From Palsa-504 sp963834685 (GTDB lineage: Bacteria; Actinomycetota; Actinomycetes; Streptosporangiales; Streptosporangiaceae): DNA of 64,000 nucleotides. The position numbers were made by a program, and so were the translations under genes. Where the stretch lies: assembly GCA_963834685.1 (NCBI GenBank), contig CAWICW010000008.1:349424-413423 (forward strand). The letters run 5' to 3'. The notes under the pieces were generated by a model, which was not told the origin of the DNA, did no database searches, and saw nothing but the letters and a program-made list of their open reading frames with translations. Position 1 is the stretch's first letter. The number at the start of each line of letters is the position of its first letter. Below are positions 17,106 to 27,792 of this stretch, piece after piece.

Positions 17106-17166
17106 TACCTAACGGTCGGTAAGTACGGCGCTAGCATAACATGCTACTTACCGAACGTTAGGTAAG
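17106..17166. promoter_or_regulatory. Paired TetR-family operators in inverted orientation
   Basis: Two copies of a 19-base element, 17107-17125 and 17145-17163, are inverted relative to each other with a single mismatch and 19 bases between them. Each copy is itself a near palindrome, with core ACCNAACGTTNGGT-like symmetry (right copy TACCGAACGTTAGGTA). This is the usual form of a TetR-family dimer site. Their placement between the divergent exporter and tetR genes implies autoregulation and repression of the exporter operon. The centre-to-centre distance (38 bases) is near 3.6 helical turns. Confidence 0.75.
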
Positions 17167-17193
17167 AGTTCCGCTCGGCGTTAAGATGGGCCC

Positions 17194-17844
17194 GTGAGAC
17201 AGGCAGACGCAGCACTCGCGGGCGCGAGCGCCCCGGCCCGGGATGATCAGCCCGGCGGCGATCAGCCCGGCGGCGATCAGGCCGGCGCATCCACCCGCGA
17301 AAGGATCCTCGACGTCGCCCTGGACTTGTTCACCGACCAGGGTTTCGACGGCACCTCCATGCGCGAGATCGCGGAACGGCTCCACATCAGCAAGCCGGCG
17401 ATCTACTACCACTTCGCGTCCAAGGACGAGATCCTGATGGCGCTGCACATGCGCCTGCACGAGTTCGGCAAGGCCGCGCTCGCCCGTCTGACCGGCCAGA
17501 CCGTGACGCTCCAGCTCTGGGGTTCGCTGCTCAATGAACTGCTGGATCAGATGCTGGCCCAGCGCAAGATCTTCCTGATGCACGAGCGCAACCAGGCGGC
17601 CCTGGAGAAACTGCATAGCAAGGACCACGACGACGAGCACGACGACATCCAGCAGCGGTTCCGGCAGGCACTCGCCGATCCGTCGCTGTCACTGCGCGAC
17701 CGGGTCCGGATGGCGTGCTCACTGGGCGCGGTATTCGGCGGGCTGTTCATGGCCGGGGACGCGTTCGACAACGTCCCCAGCGCCGAACTCGGCTCCCTGG
17801 TCCGGGACGCGGTCCGCGACGTCGTAGCCGACCGCTGCGCCTAA
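17194..17844 (+). CDS. TetR family transcriptional regulator
   Basis: This 216-residue regulator has an N-terminal helix-turn-helix (ILDVALDLFTDQGFDGTSM followed by REIAERLHISKPAIYYHFAS, about residues 34-72) preceded by an unusual AGDQPGGDQPGGDQ repeat of about 20 residues. The ligand-binding domain follows. It is divergent from the DrrAB-like exporter and the paired operators lie in its promoter region. GTG 17194 has no ribosome-binding site, but a TAAGAT box ends 6 bases upstream, suggesting a leaderless transcript. A GTG further in is possible, yet the HTH placement supports this start. Confidence 0.92.
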   Translation: MRQADAALAGASAPARDDQPGGDQPGGDQAGASTRERILDVALDLFTDQGFDGTSMREIAERLHISKPAIYYHFASKDEILMALHMRLHEFGKAALARLTGQTVTLQLWGSLLNELLDQMLAQRKIFLMHERNQAALEKLHSKDHDDEHDDIQQRFRQALADPSLSLRDRVRMACSLGAVFGGLFMAGDAFDNVPSAELGSLVRDAVRDVVADRCA

Positions 17845-17850
17845 CTCCAC

Positions 17851-17971
17851 GGACGCCGCGCGACGACACACTGGCGGCACGCCGCCGCCCTGCAACGCCG
17901 TTACGCCCGGGTCCGCGTAGAGCCCGACGCCATCTTCGTCACCGACGGACCGGTGCTGACCTCCGCCGGTG
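17851..17971 (+). pseudogene. Remnant of GlxA-type AraC family regulator (DJ-1/PfpI domain)
   Basis: A frame just after the TetR stop encodes ATTHWRHAAALQRRYARVRV followed by EPDAIFVTDGPVLTSAG. This matches a diagnostic stretch of the DJ-1/PfpI-like domain of GlxA/FtrA-type AraC regulators, where TSAG precedes the family's ligand pocket. There is no start codon and nothing of the C-terminal AraC helix-turn-helix downstream, so only about 40 residues survive. Confidence 0.6.
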
Positions 17972-18101
17972 GTGTGACCGCGCGCGGCGCGAAGGCCGCC
18001 GTCATGGCTGGCCGGCCGTTGGAAGTGTTACACCGCCTCAGCTTGGCCTACTGGCCATTCGCTACAGCATGCAATCAGGCTTTCTAAAGTAGATATTCGG
18101 C

Positions 18102-18126
18102 TTGTCTGCAGTTATATTTCAGACAA
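18102..18126. promoter_or_regulatory. Perfect 7-base inverted repeat in an AT-rich patch (possible operator)
   Basis: TTGTCTG (18102-18108) and CAGACAA (18120-18126) flank the 11-base AT-rich spacer CAGTTATATTT. The patch stands out from the high-GC surroundings and lies about 155 bases before the hypothetical gene at 18281. It could be an operator or promoter element; no binding protein can be named. Confidence 0.35.
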
Positions 18127-18280
18127 TGATCAGGTTCGTCGGCCACTATCTGACTGGCTCCCTCCGGTGCCATGCCCTCTGGGCAGCACCGGGAATGCGC
18201 CCGAGAGCGCCCGCCCCGTATCCGGCGGGGTGCCTCGCCAAGCTGCTGAGGAGCAGGACAGCACGTCGAGGCTCCTCACC

Positions 18281-18715
18281 GTGAGAGACGAGCGCATCGT
18301 GACAGCCGCCGCCCTGCTAGCCCGCATCGGACGCACCGACCGGAAGCTCGACTACGAGCAGCTCCGGACCTGGGTCGTCGGGCAGTCGGTCCGTAACGCG
18401 CTGCAGACGTTCCACGGCCGCCGGGCATTCGACCCGGACAACCCGGACAACGGGGAAGGATTCATCAGCGACGGGCAGATGCGCGCGCTGAACATCACCA
18501 TCCGCCGTGCCGTGCATGAGGCGCTCCGCCAGACGGACAAAGCCCGCAACGTCGCGGCGCAACCGTACCGGGAGCTGTACCCCGCGGAGCAGGAAGCGCT
18601 GGACTTCTGCGAGTTCCAGCTTGGGACGATCCGTAACTACATGGAGCCGCCGGGCTCGCCCGAGCTGGAAGAGGCCTACAAGCTCTACGTCAGCGAGCCG
18701 GACGTCAACCGATAA
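18281..18715 (+). CDS. Hypothetical protein, 144 aa
   Basis: This soluble, charged protein of 144 residues is not recognised. It reads RDERIVTAAALLARIGRTDR near the start, then GRRAFDPDNPDNGEGFISDG and ends LEEAYKLYVSEPDVNR. Predicted helices and the absence of membrane segments suggest a cytoplasmic protein. The frame is open upstream to 18167, but GTG 18281 is preferred because the upstream part is low-complexity. The coding-like codon pattern and lack of a competing frame support a real gene. It converges on the thioredoxin operon end. Confidence 0.6.
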   Translation: MRDERIVTAAALLARIGRTDRKLDYEQLRTWVVGQSVRNALQTFHGRRAFDPDNPDNGEGFISDGQMRALNITIRRAVHEALRQTDKARNVAAQPYRELYPAEQEALDFCEFQLGTIRNYMEPPGSPELEEAYKLYVSEPDVNR

Positions 18716-18752
18716 GCCCGGTACGCGCCGGGAACGCCGCGCTGGCCGGCGT

Positions 18753-19181
18753 TCAGGCCGCGAGCGCCTGCTCGACCCAGGACCGCAGCGCTGCGGCCGG
18801 CGCGGCCCCGACCTGGCGCGAGGTCACCTTCCCCTCGCGCATCACCAGCAGCGTCGGGATGGACTGCACGCCGAAGCGCTGCTGCAGCCTGGGTGAGTCG
18901 TCTACGTTTACCTTCACCAGCTTCAGGCGGCCGGCCATCTCCGTGGCTACCTGCGCCAGCGCCGGGCTCACCATGCGGCACGGGCCGCACCAGGGCGCCC
19001 ACAGGTCGACCACGACGGGAACGGACGCGCGCTCGGCCACCTCGGTGAAGGTATCGTCGCCCGCGTCGACGATCCAGGGCAGTGGCTTGTGGCAGTGGCC
19101 GCAGTGCGGGACCCCGGAGGCTGCGGCGGGCACCCGGTTCCTGTGCCCGCAGTTCGGGCACCGGACTATCTCATCTGACAT
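18753..19181 (-). CDS. Thioredoxin with N-terminal zinc ribbon (Trx2/TrxC type)
   Basis: This 142-residue thioredoxin is of the Trx2 class. A zinc-ribbon of two CxxC pairs (CPNCGHRNR at residues 8-16 and CGHC about residues 27-30) precedes the thioredoxin fold with active site LWAPWCGPCRM (about residues 60-70) and the cis-proline segment IPTLLVM. It reduces protein disulfides and its zinc site responds to oxidative stress. It lies 18 bases after clpB as the last gene of the chaperone operon, linking disulfide repair to protein disaggregation. Confidence 0.94.
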   Translation of the reverse strand: MSDEIVRCPNCGHRNRVPAAASGVPHCGHCHKPLPWIVDAGDDTFTEVAERASVPVVVDLWAPWCGPCRMVSPALAQVATEMAGRLKLVKVNVDDSPRLQQRFGVQSIPTLLVMREGKVTSRQVGAAPAAALRSWVEQALAA

Positions 19182-19199
19182 GCGCAGGCCCGCCTGAAC

Positions 19200-21821
19200 T
19201 CACGCCGGATTCTCGTACGTCACGGTGATCTCGCCGTCCGCCAGGCCGACGCGGATGACGGCGCCGTCGCGGACATCCCCGGCCACCAGGGCACGTCCGA
19301 TCCGGGTCTCGACCTCGCGGCTGATGAAGCGGCGCAGCGGGCGGGCGCCGTAGACCGGGTCAAAGCCTTGCTGCGCGATGTACCTGCGGGCCTCCTGGCT
19401 GATCTCGAGGGTCATCTGCCGGTCGGCGATCCTGGCCCGCAGATCGTTGAACATCAGGTCGACGATGCGCTCGATCTCAGGGAGGGTCAGCGGCTTGAAC
19501 AGTACGATCTCGTCCAGTCGGTTCAAGAACTCGGGCCGGAATGTCGAACGCAGCGAGGCCATGACGCGCTCGCGCGCGTCGGGCTTGATCTCCCCGCCCG
19601 AGGTCACTCCGTCCAGCAGGTACTCCGAGCCGATGTTCGAGGTCATGATGATCACCGTATTGCGGAAGTCCACGGTGCGGCCCTGCGCGTCGGTGAGCCT
19701 GCCATCGTCCAGGACCTGCAGCAGCGTGTTGAACACATCCGGGTGCGCCTTCTCGATCTCGTCGAACAGCACTACCGAGTACGGCTTGCGCCGGACCGCC
19801 TCGGTCAGCTGCCCGCCCTCCTCATAGCCGACGTACCCGGGCGGCGCGCCGATCAGCCGGCTGACCGTGTGCCGCTCCTGGTACTCGCTCATGTCGATCC
19901 GGACCATGTTGTCCTCGGTGTCGAACAGCGCCGCCGCCAAGGACTTGGCCAGCTCGGTCTTGCCGACCCCGGTGGGGCCGAGGAAGATGAACGACCCGAT
20001 CGGCCGACGCGGGTCCTTGATACCCGAACGGGCCCGGATGATAGCGTCGGCGACCAGTTGCACGGCCTCGCCCTGGCCGATCACCCGTTCCTGCAGGATC
20101 TTGTCCAGCTGCAGCAGCTTTTCTCGCTCGCCTTCTTGCAGCCGCACCAGCGGGATGCCGGTCCAGCGCGAAACGATCCCGGCGATCTCGTCCTCGGTGA
20201 CGACCTCGCGCAGCAGCCGCCGGCCGCCCTGCCGGACGGCGAGCTGCTCCTCTTCGGCTGCCAAGCGGCGCTCGAGGTCCGGGATCCGGCCCAGCCGCAG
20301 CTCCGCGGCCCGGTTGAGGTCGTAGTCACGCTCGGCCTGTTCGGCTTCCTGACGCAGCCGTTCCAGCTCCTCGCGCTGCTCCTGGACCTTGCGCAGCGCC
20401 CGCCGCTCGGCCTCCCACTGGGCCCGCAGCGCGTCGGATTCGGCCCGCAGGTCGGCCAGTTCCTTGCCGAGGTCCTCCAGCCGCGCCTTGCTCGCCGGGT
20501 CGGTCTCCTTGGCCAGAGCGGCTTCCTCGATCTCCAGCCGCATCACCCGCCGGGTCAGCTCGTCCAGCTCGGCCGGCATCGAATCGATCTCGGTCCGCAG
20601 CATCGCGCATGCCTCGTCGACCAGGTCGATCGCCTTGTCCGGCAAGAACCGGTCGGCGATATACCGGTGGCTCAGCGTGACCGCGGCGACCAGCGCGCTG
20701 TCGGCGATCTTCACGCCGTGGAATATCTCGAGCCGCTCCCGCAGGCCGCGCAGGATCGAGATCGCGTCCTCCACCGACGGCTCGTCCACCAGCACCGGCT
20801 GGAACCGGCGTTCCAGCGCCGCGTCCTTCTCGATCCGCTGGCGGTACTCATCCACCGTCGTCGCGCCGATCAGGTGCAGCTCGCCGCGGGCCAGCATCGG
20901 CTTGAGCATGTTGCCCGCGTCCATCGCGCCCTCGGCCGCTCCGGCCCCGACCACGGTGTGCAGCTCGTCCACGAACAGCAAGATGCGTCCCTGCGCCGCC
21001 TTGACCTCGGCCAGGACCGCCTTGAGCCGTTCCTCGAACTCGCCGCGGTACTTGGCCCCCGCGACCAGCGCGGCCAGGTCGAGGCTGAAGATGGTCCTGT
21101 CCCGGAGCCCCTCGGGCACGTCGCCGCGGTTGATCCGCTGGGCCAGGCCCTCCACGATCGCGGTCTTGCCGACCCCCGGATCGCCGACCAGGACCGGGTT
21201 GTTCTTGGTCTTGCGGGACAGGATCTGGATCACCCGCCGGATCTCGGCGTCACGCCCGATGACCGGGTCGAGCCGGCCCGCCGCGGCCTCGGCCACTAGG
21301 TCAGTGCCGTACTTGTCCAGTGCCTCGTAGGCGGTCTCGGGCATCGCGGACCTGACCCGCTGGTTGCCCCGGATCTTGGTCAGCGCCTGCAGGAAGCCGT
21401 CCCTGGTCAGCCCGTCGGCCTGCAGCAGCCGTCCCGCAGCAGTCGCCGAGCCCTCAGCGAGCAGCGCCATGACCAGGTGCTCCACGGAGACGTACTCGTC
21501 CTTGAGCCTGTCCGCCTCTTGGTTGGCCGCATCGAGCAGGCGGGCCAGCCGCTGCGTGACGTGGACCTGCCCCGGGGTGACGCCCGGGCCGGTGACCTTG
21601 GGGCGCTTGGCGAGCTCGGCCTCGAGCGCCGTCCGCAACTGGTCCGGATCGGCGCCGGCCTGGACCAGCAGGCGAGGGACGATGCCGTCCTGCTGGTCGA
21701 GCAGAGCCAGCAGCAGGTGCTCGCCGTCCACTTCGGTGTGCCCGTAGCGGAGCGCCTTGGTCTGCGCGTCGTGCAGTGCTTCGGTCGACTTTTGCGTCAG
21801 ATGGCTGGGGTCCATGTTCAC
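19200..21821 (-). CDS. clpB: ATP-dependent chaperone ClpB
   Basis: This 873-residue Hsp100 disaggregase is complete. It has an N-terminal double Clp domain (residues 1-150), a first AAA module with Walker A GDPGVGKTAIVEG and Walker B RILLFVDELHT, a coiled-coil middle domain (about residues 410-525, rich in ELERLRQEAEQ-type heptads), a second AAA module with GPTGVGKTELAKS and VLFDEIEKAH, and the C-terminal arginine-finger region PEFLNRLDEIV. With DnaK-DnaJ-GrpE it dissolves aggregates after stress. Its ATG overlaps the CbpM-like stop by 4 bases, so it is translated with the DnaK machinery. Confidence 0.97.
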   Translation of the reverse strand: MNMDPSHLTQKSTEALHDAQTKALRYGHTEVDGEHLLLALLDQQDGIVPRLLVQAGADPDQLRTALEAELAKRPKVTGPGVTPGQVHVTQRLARLLDAANQEADRLKDEYVSVEHLVMALLAEGSATAAGRLLQADGLTRDGFLQALTKIRGNQRVRSAMPETAYEALDKYGTDLVAEAAAGRLDPVIGRDAEIRRVIQILSRKTKNNPVLVGDPGVGKTAIVEGLAQRINRGDVPEGLRDRTIFSLDLAALVAGAKYRGEFEERLKAVLAEVKAAQGRILLFVDELHTVVGAGAAEGAMDAGNMLKPMLARGELHLIGATTVDEYRQRIEKDAALERRFQPVLVDEPSVEDAISILRGLRERLEIFHGVKIADSALVAAVTLSHRYIADRFLPDKAIDLVDEACAMLRTEIDSMPAELDELTRRVMRLEIEEAALAKETDPASKARLEDLGKELADLRAESDALRAQWEAERRALRKVQEQREELERLRQEAEQAERDYDLNRAAELRLGRIPDLERRLAAEEEQLAVRQGGRRLLREVVTEDEIAGIVSRWTGIPLVRLQEGEREKLLQLDKILQERVIGQGEAVQLVADAIIRARSGIKDPRRPIGSFIFLGPTGVGKTELAKSLAAALFDTEDNMVRIDMSEYQERHTVSRLIGAPPGYVGYEEGGQLTEAVRRKPYSVVLFDEIEKAHPDVFNTLLQVLDDGRLTDAQGRTVDFRNTVIIMTSNIGSEYLLDGVTSGGEIKPDARERVMASLRSTFRPEFLNRLDEIVLFKPLTLPEIERIVDLMFNDLRARIADRQMTLEISQEARRYIAQQGFDPVYGARPLRRFISREVETRIGRALVAGDVRDGAVIRVGLADGEITVTYENPA

Positions 21822-22120
21822 CTTCCCGGCCGTCGGGCCTCCTGCAGGGCCGTTTCGAGTACCGCGATCCGGTCCAGCAGGTCGGTGACCAGCCCGACGG
21901 CCGCGTAGTTGAGGCCGAGTCCGGCGCGGAGCCGCTGGACCCGGCCCATGACCGCCACCTGGCTACGGGCGAACCACAGCTCGCCGGCGGCGTCGCGGTC
22001 GGCGTCGAGGACGCCCAGGGCGACGAGCCTGCGGACCAGGTCCGGGTGCGTGCCCGTCGTCCGCGCGAACGCCTCCAGGTTGAGGCTTGCCGACCGGATC
22101 AGGACCAGCGCGTAGCCCAC
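21818..22120 (-). CDS. Chaperone modulator CbpM/MerR-like
   Basis: This 100-residue protein resembles CbpM, the small MerR-like modulator that binds the J-domain of CbpA-type DnaJ proteins. The segment LNLEAFARTTGTHPDLVRRL with LVALGVLDADRDAAGELWFA resembles the winged helix of the MerR/CbpM fold, followed by an amphipathic helix (VGLVTDLLDRIAVLETAL). The GTG start overlaps the dnaJ stop by one base (TAGTG), and its stop overlaps the clpB start. HspR-type repressors also sit here in actinobacteria, but this protein is shorter than HspR and lacks its usual C-terminal tail. Confidence 0.8.
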   Translation of the reverse strand: MGYALVLIRSASLNLEAFARTTGTHPDLVRRLVALGVLDADRDAAGELWFARSQVAVMGRVQRLRAGLGLNYAAVGLVTDLLDRIAVLETALQEARRPGR

Positions 22121-23072
22121 TACCGCCTCCTCGGGTCGAAGGTGGAGACCGTGGCGAGCTGCTCGAAGAGCCGGCGCTCCTCATCGGTGAGCTTGGCCGG
22201 CACCACGATCTTGACCTCCGCGTACAGGTGCCCGGCGCTGCCCCGCGGGTGCGGCAGGCCGTGGTGCCGGAGCCGGAGCCGCTTGCCGGTCGAGGTACCC
22301 GGCGGCACCTTGACCTTCATCTCACCGCGCGGGGTCTCCACGGCTGCCGATGTGCCCAGCGCGGCTTCCCACGGCGCCAGCGGGAGATCGACGTACAGAT
22401 CGCGTCCCTCGACGCGGTACCGGGGGTGCGGGGCGATCTGCGCCACGAAATACAGATCACCGTTGCGAGCGCCTTCGCTGCCGCGGCCGCCCTGGCCAGC
22501 CAGGCGGATGCGCTGCCCATTGGTCACGCCGGCCGGGATCCTGACCTCAAGCGTGCGCCGGCCGTCGGGACCGTCCAGGGTGACCGACCGGCGGCCGCCC
22601 TGGAAGGCCTCCTCCACGGTCAGCTCGAGTCCGGCTTCCTGGTCGGCGCCCGGGATCGGGCCGAAGCCCCGGCCTGCGAAGATCCCGCCGAGGAGGTCTT
22701 CTATGTTGATGCCGCCAAAGTCGCCGCCCAGGCCCGGGCCGAACCCGCCGGCGCCCCCCGGGCCTCCGGCCTGGCCGGCCCCGCGCCGGCCCGGCTGCGC
22801 TGGAACGCCTCGGGATCCACGTCCTCGGGCACCTGCCGGAAGTCCGGGCCGAAGGCGTCATAACGGCGCCGGGTCTGCGGATCGGACAGCACGTCGTACG
22901 CCTGGGAGATTTCCTTGAACCGGTCCTCGGCCCCGGGATCCTTGTTGACGTCGGGATGGTGCTGGCGGGCCAGCTGGCGGTAGGCCCGCTGGATCTCGTC
23001 CTGGGTCGCGGTCCTCGGCACGCCGAGGATCTCGTAGAAGTCACGGCGGTCAGCCCTCGGTGCGGCCGGCAT
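22120..23072 (-). pseudogene. dnaJ: dnaJ (CbpA-type), interrupted by a single frameshift
   Basis: The N-terminal part is a J-domain: DFYEILGVPRTATQDEIQRA and the HPD motif in QHHPDVNKD. The C-terminal part is the substrate-binding region of a zinc-finger-less DnaJ (EEAFQGGRRSVTLDG, NGDLYFVAQIAPHPRY, LRLRHHGLPHP). The two lie in different frames, which meet in the glycine-rich linker at a CCCC run (about 22779-22782 on the plus strand). One extra base there restores a continuous protein of about 317 residues with linker GGPGGAGGFGPGLGG. The ATG overlaps the grpE stop (TGATG). A homopolymer sequencing error, a true mutation or a programmed shift are all possible. Confidence 0.82.
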
Positions 23073-23627
23073 CAGTCCGCCTTGGCCACTACGACCTGCG
23101 CGGGCCGCAGCTGGCGGTCTGGTTCGCCGTAGCCAGGCAGCACGACCTGCACGATGGTGCCGGGAGGGACGCGGGGATCGTACGTGGCCGCGACCGCCTC
23201 GTGCCGGGCCGGATCGAAGGTCGCGCCGGTGTCGTCCCGGCGCGGGAAGCCGAGGCTGGCCAGCACGCCCAGGGCCTGCTGCCGCACGGCCTGGATTCCC
23301 TCGACGATCGTGCGCGGATCGGCCGCGGCGTGCTCGAGCGCGCGCTCGAGGTTGTCGACGACCGGCAGCCACTGCCTGGCGACCCGGGTGCGGGCGTCAG
23401 CCTCGGCACGCTCCACCTGAGCGGTACACCGCTTGCGCAGATTGTCCAGGTCAGCCAGGGCGCGCAGCTTCTGGTCCTCGGCCTCGGCGAGCCGGGCCTG
23501 CAGACCCGCGAGCCGGGACTCCAGGTCGGCCACGGCAGCGACGGGCGGGCCGGTCTCGGCACCGGGGTCATGCTGGTCCTGGGGCGGCTCGCCGCGGCCT
23601 GGCCCGGGCTGCCGCCCGCCGGTCATG

Positions 23628-23635
<8 letters not shown>
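23072..23635 (-). CDS. grpE: Nucleotide exchange factor GrpE
   Basis: This 187-residue co-chaperone releases ADP from DnaK. A long N-terminal coiled coil (VADLESRLAGLQARLAEAED, about residues 35-75) precedes the conserved LADLDNLRKRCTAQVERA and LPVVDNLERALEHA segments. The C-terminal beta domain contains PARHEAVAATYDP and VLPGYGEPDRQLRPAQVVVA. The start codon lies within the last codons of dnaK (8-base overlap) and the stop touches the dnaJ start, so translation is coupled through the operon. Confidence 0.95.
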
Positions 23636-25499
<1,864 letters not shown>

Positions 25500-25860
25500 C
25501 GCTGCCTCATCTCCGGTTACGGCACCGCGCCGGGCGCGCAGCGCTGCCATCAATGAGCAACGGTCTGCCTGCACTGCCCGTCATGCGGAACGTCTGGCGC
25601 GGGGAACATGCCCAAGCGGCATCATACGTCGGACACCACAGGCCGATCACACCCACCCGGCGTCGGGCATCCGCGAAGGTCAAGACGGCGAGCCAGCCGG
25701 GTCGACGGTGGCCTCGGCGCCAGCGGCAGGCACGCCGGCGAGGCACGTTATCCGGTGGCGGACGTGCTGCGGGCCTGCTGGCCACGGCGGATTGAAATAT
25801 CCAGCCCGGGGTATCGGTACGGGCACATGATCAGCCGCGTACCAGTGTCTGGGAGGGCCG
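25500..25860. other. Divergent intergenic region between dnaK and the CBS gene
   Basis: This 361-base interval has no supported gene. GAGG lies about 8 bases before the dnaK ATG and GGGAGGG just before the CBS gene on the plus strand. I looked for HAIR (CTTGAGT-N7-ACTCAAG) and CIRCE inverted repeats and saw neither. Promoters for both directions must lie here. Confidence 0.6.
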
Positions 25861-26295
25861 ATGCGTATCGGCGACGTACTTCGCGTCAAGGGCACCCAGG
25901 TCATCACCGTCACCCCGGATACCAGGGTGCGGCACCTTCTGGCGGTCCTGGCTGAGCACCGGATCGGCGCTGTCGTCGTCTCACACGACGGCACCACGGT
26001 CGACGGAATCGCCAGCGAGCGGGACATCGTCCGGGCGCTGGCCCGGCGGGGCGCTGCGGTAATGTCCGAGCCGGTCACGGCCATCTATACAGCCGAGGTG
26101 CACACGGTCACGCCGCAGACCCCGATCGAGGAGGTCATGCGCATGATGACCGAGCGCCGGGTGCGGCATGCACCAGTCGTGGCTGATGGCAGCTTGCAAG
26201 GGATCGTGAGCATCGGCGACGTGGTGAAGATCCGTCTCGGCGAACTCGAAACCGAGCGAACCGCATTGACGGATTACATCACCGGTACTCGCTAA
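25861..26295 (+). CDS. CBS-domain protein
   Basis: This 144-residue protein consists of two CBS repeats. The first spans about residues 8-60 (VITVTPDTRVRHLLAVLAEH and RIGAVVVSHDGTTVDGIASE) and the second about 72-130 (VHTVTPQTPIEEVMRMMTER and RVRHAPVVADGSLQGIVSIG). CBS pairs bind adenine nucleotides and report energy status. Stand-alone CBS proteins of this size are common in actinobacterial hypoxia/dormancy loci. Its divergence from a chaperone operon fits a stress role. GGGAGGG just upstream supports the ATG. Confidence 0.92.
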   Translation: MRIGDVLRVKGTQVITVTPDTRVRHLLAVLAEHRIGAVVVSHDGTTVDGIASERDIVRALARRGAAVMSEPVTAIYTAEVHTVTPQTPIEEVMRMMTERRVRHAPVVADGSLQGIVSIGDVVKIRLGELETERTALTDYITGTR

Positions 26296-26349
26296 CACGC
26301 CGGCCAGGCCCGCAGGCGCCTGCTTAACTACAAAGACTGGTCTGCTGGG

Positions 26350-26544
26350 GAAGCTCCGGTGGTAATCCTGGACGCCACGGTGGCCGCGGATTACGTGGCC
26401 AGCTGGGCCAGCTTCTACCAGGACCAGATCGCCCGTCCCTGGCCGGAAGTCGTCCAGGACGTGCGCCAGGACGTGCAAGCCGTGATCGACCGCGAAGACG
26501 CCTTCGTCGTTTCCGGTGACCTCGCCGCCTTCGTGTGCCGCTAA
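26350..26544 (+). pseudogene. C-terminal remnant of a SAM-dependent methyltransferase
   Basis: The frame encodes DATVAADYVASWASFYQDQI, ARPWPEVVQDVRQDVQAVID and REDAFVVSGDLAAFVCR before the stop. The ending SGD-x-x-AFVCR and the PWPEVV block are typical of the last 60 residues of an actinobacterial UbiE-like methyltransferase subgroup. None of the Rossmann core with its glycine-rich SAM loop is present upstream. It is one of many truncated genes in this region. Confidence 0.6.
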
Positions 26545-26570
26545 ATGCGGCAGTTCCGGCCTTGCTGACG

Positions 26571-27792
26571 CTAGGGGGCATACTGCCCGATGACCAGGGC
26601 GACGGGGCTCTGCCGTGGGTTGAGCACCGCGATGGCCGGCGCCGGCACCGGGGCGCCACGACGCTAGCTGCACCTTGGCCGGGAAGCTCAGCTCGGCCAC
26701 CAGGCTGTCGCTGCTGGCGGGCCAGCCGAAGCTGATCAGGGCATCGCTGCTGAGCCAGGTCCCCGGTACGGTCATCAGGCGGCCGCTGGTCACGGACACC
26801 AGCTCCAGCTGCACCGCCTGTCCTCCGTCGTCGGCCTCGTTGCTGAAGCTCACTTCGACCGCCAGGAAGCTGCCGTCGGGGCTGAAGGCCGCAGTGGCCA
26901 CCGACCTGCCCGCGGGCAGGTCGGCCGATACCTGCCGCCCGGTGGCCAGATTCAGCACCAGCACGCGGCAGCGTGCGGTACACGGCGGCGCCCAGGCGAT
27001 CTGGGTTGCGCTCGCCGCGATCACTGCATCAAAGGTCCGGCTGGCCCGCGCAGCGGCTGGATCCCACAACTGGTAGGCCATCGCTCCCGGCCGCGGGGCC
27101 ACTGGCGCCAGCAGCAGGCCGCGGTTGGTCGCCTGCTCGATCAGGTACCCGGCCGGAAGCCTGAGCTGCGGCCCGAGCGGCACGCCCGCGACGCTGACCT
27201 CCCACGCCGTGCCCGCGGCAGTGCCCGGATCAGCGTCCGGCGGATAGCTGGTCAGCCACAGCGCGCCGACGGCGCCCGGCGCGACCGCGTCCGCCAGCCC
27301 CACCTGGGTCACCGACTGCGCGCGATCGGCCAGGAAGTAGACAGCGCGCCGCGGCCCGGCGCAGCTGCCGCAGCCGGCCTGGACATCAGGACCGGCCTGA
27401 ACCGCCCAGCCGCCCGCAGCCCGGATGAACCGGTAGCCAGACTGCTGTGGTGGCAGGCCGCCGATCGGCATCACCTGGCCGGTACCCGGCCAGAACCACG
27501 CTGGCCGCGGGCCAGCAGAGGGCAGCCGAAGACCGCCGGGCCAGGACAAGGCAGGGCCCGTGATCCCGTCGGGTACCGCCGCCAGCCCCGCCGCGGGCTC
27601 CGCAGCGCCCGAAGCCGCCGCCGGCGCAGACACGGTGGCCGCCGCCCGGGGCGGCCGCGCCGTCCCGGACCCTGAGCGCGGCAGGTGCTGGACAATCACC
27701 ACACCCGCCAGCACGAGCACGGCGACCGCCGCCACGCGGCGCGGCCATGGGCCGCGCTCGCGGCCCCCGCCCTGACTCAGGATGTCAGGCAC
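26571..27792 (-). CDS. Membrane-anchored beta-propeller protein, frameshifted near its C-terminus
   Basis: The protein has a cytoplasmic N-terminus, one membrane segment (VAAVAVLVLAGVVIVQHL), an alanine/proline-rich linker and a beta-propeller with PD40/WD40-like repeats (for example SVATAAFSPDGSFLAVEVSF and SLVAELSFPAKVQLASWRPG). After ASWRPGA the apparent homologous ending PAIAVLNPRQSPVALVIG then QYAP and TAG (26571) lies in the +1 frame; the shift falls in a GCCGGCGCCGGCC repeat near 26640. Without the shift the frame runs on unnaturally to 25981 across other genes. GTG 27792 is chosen because GGTGAGG lies just upstream. Ligand unknown. Confidence 0.65.

Noticed and set aside
19368..21299. 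A 643-codon plus-strand open frame opposite clpB
   Set aside because: It mirrors the codon structure of clpB in high-GC DNA and has no family motifs; clpB is complete on the other strand.
25981..26570. C-terminal extension of the beta-propeller protein to the stop at 25981
   Set aside because: The extension runs antisense through the methyltransferase remnant and the CBS gene; the homologous ending lies in the +1 frame with TAG at 26571.
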